NCBI GenBank assembly: GCA_016786865.1
Contig: JAEUVE010000012.1
Span: 1-64,000 of the forward strand
Direction of reading: 5' to 3'
From: Sediminibacterium sp.
GTDB lineage: Bacteria > Bacteroidota > Bacteroidia > Chitinophagales > Chitinophagaceae
DNA: 64,000 nucleotides
This document shows, piece by piece, positions 1 through 6,405 of the stretch; the first letter of the stretch is position 1, and every line of letters begins with the position of its first letter. Made by a program: the position numbers and the translations under genes. A model generated the notes under the pieces. That model searched no databases and was not told where the DNA came from. It worked only from the letters and a program-made list of their open reading frames with translations.

Positions 1-272
1 AGTTCATCCCAAACATTTTTGTAGCCATAACAGCAAAATTCTTGTTGCAGGATGATTTCAACTTGATTCACCACTTCGGTGTTTTCAACAAGTTCTCCGT
101 CTTGTTTGACAGTCATTTGGGATGGTTTACGACCACGTAAACCATCCCTACGCTTGTAATAAAAACTACTGCGGGGAACACCTGACCAAGACAAAAGATC
201 CTGTTTGCTTACCATTGGATGTGATTGAAACTGCTGCATTACTTCGACCGACGCTGCTCGTGGAATTGACTT
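1..272 (-). CDS. IS3-family transposase OrfB, N-terminal part (runs off the left edge)
   Basis: Reading the minus strand in the -1 frame relative to OrfA, from the poly-A slip site at 271-278, gives an open frame to the window edge. It contains SWSGVPRSSFYYKRRDG and later CCYGYKNVWDEL, the usual N-terminal signatures of IS3 OrfB (the HTH_21-type region before the rve integrase core). The catalytic DDE core is outside the window. OrfB is expected to be made only as an OrfA-OrfB fusion through frameshifting, so no separate start is proposed. The family call is firm; completeness cannot be judged. Confidence 0.75.
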
Positions 273-556
273 TTTTTTAAAAGCTCCGTTTTGAACTCAA
301 GTTCAATCTGCTGCTTGGCTACTATGTTCTTCAGCAAACGAACTTGTTCTTCCAGGGCTTCCAGTTCTGGATTACGAACCTTTACATACGATTGAAGATT
401 GGCAACACCTCCTTCATTAAAATTCTCCTTCCACCGCCTAAATACCGTTGGGGAAAGGTTGTGTTTACGTAAGGTTGCACTTACACCTATTTGATCTGCT
501 TCATTGATGATTGACAGTTTCTCCGAAGCTGAGAAACTCCTTCTTGTTCTTGACAT
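239..556 (-). CDS. IS3-family transposase OrfA (HTH DNA-binding protein)
   Basis: A 105-residue protein with an N-terminal helix-turn-helix of the HTH_Tnp_1 type (residues about 8-55, with SPTVFRRWKENF as recognition-helix region). A coiled-coil/leucine-rich tail follows (about 62-95, EALEEQVRLLKNIVAKQQIE). In IS3 elements OrfA binds the terminal inverted repeats and modulates transposition, and its leucine zipper mediates multimerisation. The stop at 239-241 lies just after a run of eight A residues, the site where ribosomes are expected to slip into OrfB. The length is normal for the family. Confidence 0.85.
   Translation of the reverse strand: MSRTRRSFSASEKLSIINEADQIGVSATLRKHNLSPTVFRRWKENFNEGGVANLQSYVKVRNPELEALEEQVRLLKNIVAKQQIELEFKTELLKKSQFHEQRRSK
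270..278 (-). promoter_or_regulatory. Probable -1 programmed frameshift site (A8G) between OrfA and OrfB
   Basis: On the minus strand the OrfA frame reads TTA AAA AAA AGT. Slipping back one base on the eight-A run opens the OrfB frame (AAA AAG TCA) with no stop to the window edge. A-rich heptamers of this kind are the standard frameshift signal of IS3-family elements. No search for a stimulatory structure downstream was possible. Confidence 0.7.
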
Positions 557-613
557 GATTCCTAAATTTAGTGACTTAATTGTTGTTACAATCTTGTCCA
601 GCTATTTAGGGGG

Positions 614-2065
614 TCAATACATTCCTTTACCTTTTTGAACTAAAATGCCAGAATCTCGCATCGCCCTTAATTCACCACTTGCTCTTAAAATATCACATCC
701 ATTTAACTGACGGTAACTAGAATTATCAATCGCACCAGTTTCACGTATAAATATCAATCCGCTTTTTTGTGCATCATTTAAATTATACGAATGAAATCCC
801 TTTAACCATGTAATATCATCCTCACTCAAGAAATGGTGCAAAAGTAACCGTATTGTAAAAACATTCGCAGTATGATCACTCTCGAAAGTAGGAGGAACCA
901 TTTTTGCATGTTCCATTAATTTCCGCATAGTTCTAATACCACTTCCTTTTGTCTCAGCCAAATTTGTCTCGTGAAAGATTGCAGCAATGAATGGATTTCG
1001 ATTTTTTGAACCTGGCTCACCCAATTGTTCCTCCGGTTTTAATGAAAAGCCTGGGTTCTTAATTTCAATTCTATTACCATAACGTATAATCTGAATTGGT
1101 TGATTTTCACGGTAAGTTCTATGAATAAACGCATTTACAATTGCTTCACGCAAAACTTTTACTGGCAGACCTATACTTTCAGCTTGAATTTCATTTTCAG
1201 GTAAAAGAAACCCTTTTGGTAAATCATCTGCTATAGATGTAAAGGTTCGTTGAACTAATTCAATTAATGGTCCACGCATATCAACTGTAGTAAATCGATC
1301 ATCAGGATCTTGCACCCATTCATTCCCAGGAACTCTTATATAATCTACTCTAACCATTGGCAACAAGCGCCTAAGTGCTTGCCTTTTTCCAAAAACCAAA
1401 AGGCCTGTGTACGTTAATAGCCAGTTCCCATTTTCTTTTTTTATACACCCAAGGCTTTGAAGAAGTCCTATGTCGTCATAGTTTAATTCTTCTGCACCAG
1501 GATTCACCTTCTCACGTAATTTTCTGTATAATTGAATCGCTTCCTCACTAATATCATCTAAAGAAGTATCCTTAATAATACTACTATCTAAACTATCTTC
1601 TTTATTATAAAAAACATATAGATCATCATCTGTGCAATGTTGGTCACTACTACCTATTCGTCTAAACGCACCAAAAGGCAATCCGTTCTTTTTAAAATAT
1701 AAGGGCTTTTGTGCATCAGGCAGCTCAGAAACAAATATCTTCATAACTAATTTGCCATTCGCTAATTTCTCTATTTCAACATCAGGACGAACAGGCTGAT
1801 TAAATGAAGACGCGCATTGAGAAGCCAAATCAAGTTGCAATTTATCTGACTCGCTAATTCCTGTAACAGTATATTCTGGGAATAAGGTTGCCGCAACTCT
1901 TTCTACCCCTAACAAAATATACCCGCCGCCTAAGCCAGGCTCATTACTAAGAGCACAAATGGTTTCTAAGATACTTGTATCCATAGCAGAACCTCGCTTC
2001 GCCTCAATATTGGCACATTCATCTGTAGCATTCAAGCGATCAATTAAGTCTTTTATAGCTTCCAT
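614..2065 (-). CDS. AlbA_2 / RecG-like DNA-binding protein, 3' end cut by the IS element
   Basis: This 483-residue protein has three parts. An N-terminal AlbA_2 (Schlafen-type) domain spans residues about 10-155 (IEAKRGS, GGGYILLGVE, FRRIGSSD). A HATPase_c_4-like RecG-related segment spans about 300-400 (LREAIVNAFIHRTY, GSKNRNPFIAAIFH, ETKGSGIRTMR). A C-terminal winged helix ends LRAMRDSGILVQKGKG. Such proteins often sit beside restriction-modification genes. The last residues, KGKGMY, are followed by a TGA belonging to the inserted IS3 end, so the original C-terminus (the winged-helix wing and anything after it) is gone. It starts 6 bp after the stop of a methyltransferase remnant, which suggests a former RM operon. 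Function is inferred from domains only. Confidence 0.75.
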   Translation of the reverse strand: MEAIKDLIDRLNATDECANIEAKRGSAMDTSILETICALSNEPGLGGGYILLGVERVAATLFPEYTVTGISESDKLQLDLASQCASSFNQPVRPDVEIEKLANGKLVMKIFVSELPDAQKPLYFKKNGLPFGAFRRIGSSDQHCTDDDLYVFYNKEDSLDSSIIKDTSLDDISEEAIQLYRKLREKVNPGAEELNYDDIGLLQSLGCIKKENGNWLLTYTGLLVFGKRQALRRLLPMVRVDYIRVPGNEWVQDPDDRFTTVDMRGPLIELVQRTFTSIADDLPKGFLLPENEIQAESIGLPVKVLREAIVNAFIHRTYRENQPIQIIRYGNRIEIKNPGFSLKPEEQLGEPGSKNRNPFIAAIFHETNLAETKGSGIRTMRKLMEHAKMVPPTFESDHTANVFTIRLLLHHFLSEDDITWLKGFHSYNLNDAQKSGLIFIRETGAIDNSSYRQLNGCDILRASGELRAMRDSGILVQKGKGMY

Positions 2066-2071
2066 GGCTGG

Positions 2072-2355
2072 TTAGATAGTTTTAACTTCGGTAATACCAA
2101 ACCTTTTCAAAATTTGAACAGAGTTAGTTTTTTCAACATCATTAAATCCAGTGTCTTTAAAAATAACTGTACAAGAAGATGGTTCTAATTCTTTCTTCCA
2201 TTGTCCTATTCCTTCAGCCACACCAGTTGTTAAACCATTGGCCAAACAAATTCAACCTTCTCACATTCTTTTTGAATTCTGGATCTTGTAATTTCAGAAA
2301 TAATTTTAAAACCTGATTTATATGCTTCACTATCAAAGTTAATCCTACGGGGCAA
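2072..2355 (-). pseudogene. Remnant of a COG2189/type III-like adenine DNA methyltransferase (Mod), C-terminal part
   Basis: Two out-of-phase minus-strand segments look like the C-terminal region of Mod-type site-specific DNA methyltransferases. The first (2355 down to a stop at 2230-2232) reads INFDSEAYKSGFK then IISEITRSRIQKECEKV, matching the family motif EAYK.GFKTI.eI...RIRR. The second, in another frame (to a stop at 2072-2074), contains EGIGQWKKELEPSS, CTVIFKDTGFND and KTNSVQILKRFGI, typical of the family's extreme C-terminus. The N-terminal catalytic domain is missing and there is a frameshift near 2235-2250. The call rests on remembered family motifs; no alignment was run. Confidence 0.6.
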
Positions 2356-2419
2356 TTATTAAACCGTATTAATCTTTTTTAATTACTTAACTCTAGGCTA
2401 TAAAAAGGGGGGATCAATA

Positions 2420-2635
2420 TTACTGGGGGTTCGCCACTCCCCCCCTCCTCACCACCAACTTCCCCTTCACCGCCTCAACACAAACATACTCTCCTTCTTT
2501 AAACCCCAACTCTTCAAGCCACTTACCCTTAATCCGGATATACGGTACAGGCACACAAGCCCTGTTACCAACAATACTACTCCCCTGATAGGCTCTCGAT
2601 ATTTTAATCTTCCGAACAGTCTTTTTCATTGTCAT
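2420..2635 (-). CDS. SymE-like toxin (SpoVT/AbrB-related fold)
   Basis: A 71-residue basic protein. Its core, VPYIRIKGKWLEELGFKEG, followed by VCVEAVKGKLVVRR, matches the SymE_toxin family: P.lRLkGkWLee.GF..G..v.V....G.LvI. E. coli SymE is an SOS-induced toxin that disturbs nucleoids and RNA. In Bacteroidota many homologues sit next to a small XRE regulator, as here (divergent, 2722-2937). The start codon lies inside an inverted repeat (2629-2650), which suggests repression at the promoter/start. Toxicity of this copy is not established. Confidence 0.7.
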   Translation of the reverse strand: MTMKKTVRKIKISRAYQGSSIVGNRACVPVPYIRIKGKWLEELGFKEGEYVCVEAVKGKLVVRRGGVANPQ

Positions 2636-2690
2636 ATTTTATTATGACAAACATAACAACAAAAATCATTTGTCAATTATAATATGACAA
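2629..2690. promoter_or_regulatory. Paired operator-like inverted repeats between SymE-like and XRE genes
   Basis: Two inverted repeats share the half-site TTGTCA/TGACAA. One has arms 2629-2636 (TTGTCATA) and 2643-2650 (TATGACAA) and overlaps the SymE-like start codon. The other has arms at 2670-2675 and 2685-2690. They lie between divergent genes, one encoding a small HTH protein, so binding by that protein is the simplest inference. Confidence 0.55.
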
Positions 2691-2721
2691 CTATTTTCTT
2701 TTTTTATCCCACATTGCCAAG

Positions 2722-2937
2722 GTGGATAAAGAGCAATTACAGAAAACCGTAGGTCAGCGTATTATTTTCCTAAGGGAACAAAAAGGCTGGAGCCAATCAG
2801 ACCTTGCCCGGGCATGCAACAAAGACCGACAGGCCATAGAAATAATAGAAAATGGTAAGGTAAACCCTACCATATATTCCCTATACGAAATTGCCAAAGC
2901 GCTGGAAGTAACCCTCCCCACCCTACTCCAAATTTAA
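2722..2937 (+). CDS. Small XRE-family transcriptional regulator
   Basis: A 71-residue HTH_3 (Cro/CI-type) protein. The helix-turn-helix runs from about residue 11 to 65 (GWSQSDLARACNKDRQ for the first helices, NGKVNPTIYSLYEIAKALE for the rest). The predicted start is GTG; no in-frame ATG gives the whole domain. It is divergent from the SymE-like toxin with two shared inverted repeats between them, so it probably represses the pair's promoters. It has no partner-binding domain beyond the HTH. Confidence 0.8.
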   Translation: MDKEQLQKTVGQRIIFLREQKGWSQSDLARACNKDRQAIEIIENGKVNPTIYSLYEIAKALEVTLPTLLQI

Positions 2938-2968
2938 CCAGCCCTATTAACCAGCCCTATTAACCAAC

Positions 2969-4066
2969 CTAATACTCCTTCAGCTTACTCATCATCTCCG
3001 CAAGATGTTCGCGCATCATCTTAACAGAAGCGGCATTAATTTGGTAATACTTTTGCCGAAGACTCTCCGCAGAAATCTCCACCGTACGGGTTGTTTTAAC
3101 CAACCTGCTTAATAAACGAATCAATTGGTTGGTATTCCTGGTCTTAAGAACACCCGTATCTACCAGCAAACGGATCAGCAAGGCAAACTGCCCAACCGAC
3201 AAACCCGTAATTAATTTATCCTGTACCACATCATCTGTGTGTAATTGCTCCGCCGCAAACAGTTCGTTTCTAAACAACTCAATCAACTGTGCTTTACAAG
3301 AATCAGCATTCCGGTACAACTGCATTTCCGGAGAAGTGGGCAGCCGATTCATCCACTTCAACATATTTGCCCAATACACCACAGGGCTGTCCTCCTCAGT
3401 TAATTCCTCTGCCGCAGCATCCAGCACATAGCAAATAAACTTCCCTGAGTTAAAATTGCAGCCCACCAAACAGTTTACCACCGCATTGTTCAACTGATCC
3501 TTATCAGACCTTCGTTCAGCTCTTTGTTCCGCCCTAAGTTCCAACAATTGCATCCCAAGCGATTGCCAATATTGCCCGGCAATATAATCCGGCGTATGGT
3601 GAAGGCAGGCGTAATGGAGCTCGGCCCGGATCAGGTTGAGCAAGGTTGTAGATACACCTGCGCGCTCAAGACTTACCAATCTGTCCTCCATTGTAGCACT
3701 GATCTTTAGCCAACATGGTAGCGGCATGGGCATACTGTAATCGAACTGCCCGGGAAAGTTCTTGTGTAGCCCATCAATAAAGCCACAAAGCCCATTTTGA
3801 ATATGCAAATAAACCTCTGCCGGTTCAGCCAGGTGCTGATCATACACGCTGTTCAGCAAATAACTACCAGCGGCCTGGGAAGAGCGTACAGCCACTTTCC
3901 CGATCTTTCCGGCATCCTGCGCCAAATGTGCTTTCATGAAATGCAACTGCAGGCTTTCAATGGCAGTGAGTATTTTATCCTGGTCTTTGGCCGTAACAAC
4001 GGAACTACCAGCGCGGGGAACAAGCTGGTCCAACATTCCATTTAATAGTTCAAAAACAGTATTCAT
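2969..4066 (-). CDS. Uncharacterised 365-residue helical protein of an accessory cassette
   Basis: No family was recognised with confidence. The protein is soluble, with no signal peptide or membrane segment, and appears mostly helical. The central part is rich in charged and Cys/His residues (CLHHTPDYIAGQYWQ; a basic stretch ELRAEQRAERRSDKD near residue 185). The last 85 residues (SVGQFALLIRLLVDTGVLK, then SLRQKYYQINAASVKMM) resemble the C-terminal tail of several Bacteroidota hypothetical proteins linked to mobile DNA and faintly recall RteC-type regulators, but this is weak. It is the downstream gene of a minus-strand cassette with two tiny membrane proteins, DUF5675 and DUF6266. Confidence 0.5.
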   Translation of the reverse strand: MNTVFELLNGMLDQLVPRAGSSVVTAKDQDKILTAIESLQLHFMKAHLAQDAGKIGKVAVRSSQAAGSYLLNSVYDQHLAEPAEVYLHIQNGLCGFIDGLHKNFPGQFDYSMPMPLPCWLKISATMEDRLVSLERAGVSTTLLNLIRAELHYACLHHTPDYIAGQYWQSLGMQLLELRAEQRAERRSDKDQLNNAVVNCLVGCNFNSGKFICYVLDAAAEELTEEDSPVVYWANMLKWMNRLPTSPEMQLYRNADSCKAQLIELFRNELFAAEQLHTDDVVQDKLITGLSVGQFALLIRLLVDTGVLKTRNTNQLIRLLSRLVKTTRTVEISAESLRQKYYQINAASVKMMREHLAEMMSKLKEY

Positions 4067-4156
4067 AAAATCCCTTTACATTGAAGAAATAAAGGGGTTA
4101 CAAACGACGCTAAAATATAGGCATAACAAAAGAAAAAATATGACGGGTTTATACCT

Positions 4157-4348
4157 CTATTTGCGTTTAAAACACCTGAAAAGCCTTCTCAGGGCCATAG
4201 AAGTGCAAAAGCTCACTACAGCGCCGATAACGGCTAATAAAGCGGTGGAGAGCACATCGTTCAACCTAACAGAGAAACACAAGGCAAAAGCAGTACCCGT
4301 AACAATATCCAAACTGCAATAAGCAAGCTTTTGAAATGGCTGTTCCAT
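4157..4348 (-). CDS. Small two-helix membrane protein
   Basis: A 63-residue protein with two hydrophobic stretches, about residues 10-26 (LAYCSLDIVTGTAFALC region) and 33-50 (STALLAVIGAVVSFCTS), and a basic C-terminal tail ending RRLFRCFKRK. This topology is common among holin-like and toxin-like peptides, but no family is recognised. It sits 10 bp downstream of another small membrane-protein gene and appears co-transcribed with it. Confidence 0.5.
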   Translation of the reverse strand: MEQPFQKLAYCSLDIVTGTAFALCFSVRLNDVLSTALLAVIGAVVSFCTSMALRRLFRCFKRK

Positions 4349-4358
4349 ACAATTGAGT

Positions 4359-4610
4359 TTAGGGGTTAGGAGATTGAGTGGTCAGCTGGCTCACCGCACT
4401 CATAACACCGCCCGCAACACCAATATAACCGGCAGCGGTAACAACGGCTGCCGGAAGGCTGATTGGGGCAGTAACTACAATCGTACTAACAGAAGCCAGC
4501 AACAGGCCGATGTTCCTGAGTTGCTTAAAGAACCCCGGTGTAGGCGCTTTGGCCCGTTCAATAATGCCGGGAGAATTGGATGATTTGGAAGAAGATTTAG
4601 TTTTTTTCAT
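4359..4610 (-). CDS. Small membrane protein, holin-like in layout
   Basis: An 83-residue protein with a basic, Ser-rich N-terminus (MKKTKSSSKSS) and two hydrophobic segments (about 33-50 and 53-70, LLLASVSTIVVTAPISL and AAVVTAAGYIGVAGGVM). It overlaps the 3' end of the DUF5675 gene by 14 bp, so it is translationally coupled to it. Tiny two-helix proteins beside DUF5675 recur in Bacteroidota and are often suggested to act like holins; that role is inferred. Confidence 0.5.
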   Translation of the reverse strand: MKKTKSSSKSSNSPGIIERAKAPTPGFFKQLRNIGLLLASVSTIVVTAPISLPAAVVTAAGYIGVAGGVMSAVSQLTTQSPNP

Positions 4611-5010
4611 TGATGTCTTTTTGAATGATTAAATAAACAGGATGTGCCAGATCCAACGCCCGGAACACCGTGGTACGCAAGCGATGAAAAGCAATCCTTG
4701 AACTGGTACCCATCCCCTGCCCGGTTAGTTCCTTAACAGGGGCAATACAGCCTTTGGATTCTTCTAAGGCATTATTGAAAGGGTGAATCAGTATCAGCGA
4801 TCGTTCAGGAACATCCCCTACATGCAGGTGCCAGCCATATTTTTCACTGTGTCTTTTAAAGACAGGATAACGGCCTTCCGGAATACAGGAAATACGCGGC
4901 GCATTGTCCAGCCAGGGAAGCTCTATACTATGGCAGTACAGTTGCTGGTTAACGAGCATCAATCCATTGGTACCATTGGGGAAATAGGTTCTTATAATTT
5001 TAATTTCCAT
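4597..5010 (-). CDS. DUF5675 family protein
   Basis: About 137 residues starting MEIKIIRTYF at an ATG at 5010; the longer reading needs a TTG. Family features are the early strand ending in an NG turn, the ELPW motif with conserved prolines (SIELPWLDNAPRISCIPEG), HVGDVPERSLILIHPFNN, and SKGCIAP with a conserved Cys. DUF5675 has an L,D-transpeptidase-like signature (His ... Ser-x-Gly-Cys), so a cell-wall activity is possible but unproven. It follows the DUF6266 gene after a hairpin terminator and overlaps the next small membrane gene. Confidence 0.8.
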   Translation of the reverse strand: MEIKIIRTYFPNGTNGLMLVNQQLYCHSIELPWLDNAPRISCIPEGRYPVFKRHSEKYGWHLHVGDVPERSLILIHPFNNALEESKGCIAPVKELTGQGMGTSSRIAFHRLRTTVFRALDLAHPVYLIIQKDINEKN

Positions 5011-5020
5011 AAACAATTTT

Positions 5021-5051
5021 TTAAAACCCGTTCAGCAGAACACTGAACGGG
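5021..5051 (-). terminator. Hairpin terminator or attenuator between DUF6266 and DUF5675 genes
   Basis: On the minus strand, CCCGTTCAG (5051-5043) and CTGAACGGG (5035-5027) form a perfect 9-bp stem with a 7-base loop, followed by TTTT. It sits between co-directional genes, so it probably makes DUF6266 the most abundant product, with partial read-through into the rest of the cassette. Confidence 0.7.
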
Positions 5052-5072
5052 ATGGTCGAATAAATGGGATTG

Positions 5073-5714
5073 CTATGGGGCAATATTGACCGAACCGGTA
5101 TACATACTGTTGGATACCACGGTTCCATTTTCGGCAATAAACGCCAGCCAGGTCTCAACGGTTTCACCTGTAAAGGCAGGCACCGTTAGGCTCTGTGTGA
5201 GTTCACTGCGCATGCTGCCACCCAGCAGGTACACGGTATTGCTCATAGCCGGACAATGCACCACCAGGATCACTTTGTCGGTAGCTTTGGCCTTGCCCAT
5301 ACCGGCATTGTTGGTCCAGGTGAACTTGACCCCATTGCCCGCTTCCGCAACCGCAGTAGCGCTGTTGGTGTTCGGCAAATCGCCCCTGCTGAGCAGGATA
5401 TTCGAATAACTCAGGTTGAACGGCGACTCCGTTCCACTGATGCCGTTTTGCAGGTTGTAAGACACAGCAGCATTCACCGCTGAAATACCCTTGCCATAGG
5501 CTTTGTACGTGGCATTGAGTAGCCCGGTCATCGTGGTCATGAACTTCATGACCATCGAGAACTTTTCCTGCTGGTCCAGCTGAGACTGGGTAGCCACCCT
5601 GTTGCGCTTGGTGGGAAGACTGCGGAGAACGTCTTTACCCCGCCAGGTGGAACCAATAACGTTCCCAACCTTTCCCGAGAATCCACCCAGGATTCCTTTA
5701 CTAAAAATTGCCAT
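5073..5714 (-). CDS. DUF6266 family protein
   Basis: A 213-residue protein starting MAIFSKGILGGFSGKVGNVI, the hallmark N-terminus of DUF6266 (GilG.FsGkVG.viGs.WrG...lRs). The rest is predicted beta-rich with two Ig-like halves (VKFTWTNNAGMGKAKATDKVI; TVPAFTGETVETWLAFIAENG). No signal peptide is seen. DUF6266 genes are abundant in Bacteroidota and often neighbour DUF5675, but the role is unknown; the beta-sandwich character suits a phage-like structural or surface protein. It is first in its cassette and preceded by a repeat-rich upstream region (5816-5983). Confidence 0.8.
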   Translation of the reverse strand: MAIFSKGILGGFSGKVGNVIGSTWRGKDVLRSLPTKRNRVATQSQLDQQEKFSMVMKFMTTMTGLLNATYKAYGKGISAVNAAVSYNLQNGISGTESPFNLSYSNILLSRGDLPNTNSATAVAEAGNGVKFTWTNNAGMGKAKATDKVILVVHCPAMSNTVYLLGGSMRSELTQSLTVPAFTGETVETWLAFIAENGTVVSNSMYTGSVNIAP

Positions 5715-5815
5715 ACTCTTGTTTTTAAGTTTTAAAAATTAAATACTCGTTCTCCCGCTGCAGACGGGACACCGGTGATAAGAACAGGGCAAAACTAGAT
5801 GGGGAAAGGGTTTGC

Positions 5816-5843
5816 GAGGGGTTACAGGGGGTTACGTAACCCC
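5816..5843. promoter_or_regulatory. GGGGTTAC direct/inverted repeat cluster upstream of the DUF6266 cassette
   Basis: GGGGTTAC occurs at 5818-5825 and 5828-5835, and its inverse GTAACCCC at 5836-5843. The last two make a perfect 16-bp palindrome, GGGGTTACGTAACCCC. It lies about 105 bp upstream of the DUF6266 start in a 457-bp gene-free stretch (5715-6171). It could be an operator or a recombination/attachment site; the sequence alone does not decide. Confidence 0.45.
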
Positions 5844-5910
5844 TGCTAACGTATTGACTTATAGAAAGTTAAAGCCCAAAAATCGTGTTTTTTTGAGGCT
5901 GAACGAGGTT

Positions 5911-5983
5911 TTGTTCGGGACTTGTTCGGGACAGCTTCCTACTTTTCCATAGCTGGCGCGGGTTTCAGCGAGGTGTTCCCGAA
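5911..5983. repeat. Perfect 11-bp tandem repeat with a diverged inverted copy
   Basis: TTGTTCGGGAC is repeated exactly at 5911-5921 and 5922-5932. An inverted, slightly diverged copy (GTTCCCGAAC) lies at 5974-5983. The spacing of about 50 bp between opposed copies resembles a looping operator or recombinase arm sites. The rest of 5715-6171 shows no gene. Confidence 0.45.
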
Positions 5984-6101
5984 CCAGATACGAAGGAAAT
6001 AGGGAGAAGATAGGATGGGTTTTACTGAAAAAGCTTTACAGCTGGTATCGTACGGGTTTTAATATCCTAAAATTATCGCATTTATACCTAAGGTAAAGAC
6101 G

Positions 6102-6121
6102 CTTACTTTTGAGTATTAAAC
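6102..6121 (+). repeat. Left copy of a 20-bp direct repeat flanking the DUF2188/TIR-like module
   Basis: CTTACTTTTGAGTATTAAAC here and CTTACTTTTAAGTATTAGAC at 7080-7099 match at 18 of 20 positions and are preceded in both cases by AAGGT. A third relative lies at 10348-10367. The two copies bracket exactly the two-gene module and its promoter. Confidence 0.5.
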
Positions 6122-6126
6122 GAAAT

Positions 6127-6155
6127 TTTGAGAATTTACAAAAAAGGTAACTTTG
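6127..6155 (+). promoter_or_regulatory. Bacteroidota-type promoter for the DUF2188/TIR-like operon
   Basis: TTTG at 6127-6130 and TAACTTTG at 6148-6155, 17 bases apart, match the Bacteroidota -33 (TTTG) and -7 (TAnnTTTG) consensus. They lie 16 bp upstream of the start codon at 6172. The same promoter block is duplicated at 10371-10402. Confidence 0.6.
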
Positions 6156-6171
6156 TAAAAATTTTTAGGCG

Positions 6172-6405
6172 ATGAGTAAGAAAACAAATCACGTAGTTCC
6201 TTCCTCTTCAGGATGGGCTGTGAAAAAATCGGGGTCCGAAAGAGCTTCAAGAACTTTTGAAACAAAGGAAAAAGCTGTTGAATACGGAAGAGAATTAAGC
6301 AGAAGTGAAAAAACTGAATTATACATTCATAAAACCAACGGAATGATTCAGAATAGAAACTCATATGGGAATGACCCTAACCCACCAAAAGACAAAAAGC
6401 ATTAA
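6172..6405 (+). CDS. DUF2188 family protein
   Basis: A 77-residue protein with the DUF2188 pattern: HVVPSSSGWAVKKSGSERA, then TFETKEKAVEYGRELSRSEKTELYIH, then a closing G-R/N turn. This compact beta-alpha fold usually begins with a V.p..gGW.V...g...a motif. Its function is unknown; it may be a small nucleic-acid or partner-binding protein. Its TAA overlaps the ATG of the next gene (TAATG), so the two products are very likely made together. A degraded copy of this end of the gene is visible at 10412-10436. Confidence 0.75.
   Translation: MSKKTNHVVPSSSGWAVKKSGSERASRTFETKEKAVEYGRELSRSEKTELYIHKTNGMIQNRNSYGNDPNPPKDKKH

Larger units (their letters stand above)
1..616 (-). mobile_element. IS3-family insertion sequence, partial
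   Basis: One end of an IS3-family element. It holds OrfA and the start of OrfB on the minus strand and runs off the left edge. The inner boundary is placed at 616, because the minus strand there begins TGACCCCCTAAATAGC, a TG-starting sequence of the kind that ends many IS3 elements, and because the neighbouring gene loses its normal C-terminus exactly at this point. The other inverted repeat and the target duplication lie outside the window, so the end is inferred. Confidence 0.75.

Noticed and set aside
3129..4322. Plus-strand open frames opposite the 365-residue protein gene
   Set aside because: They overlap the minus-strand gene antisense, start without ribosome-binding sequences and show no family pattern.
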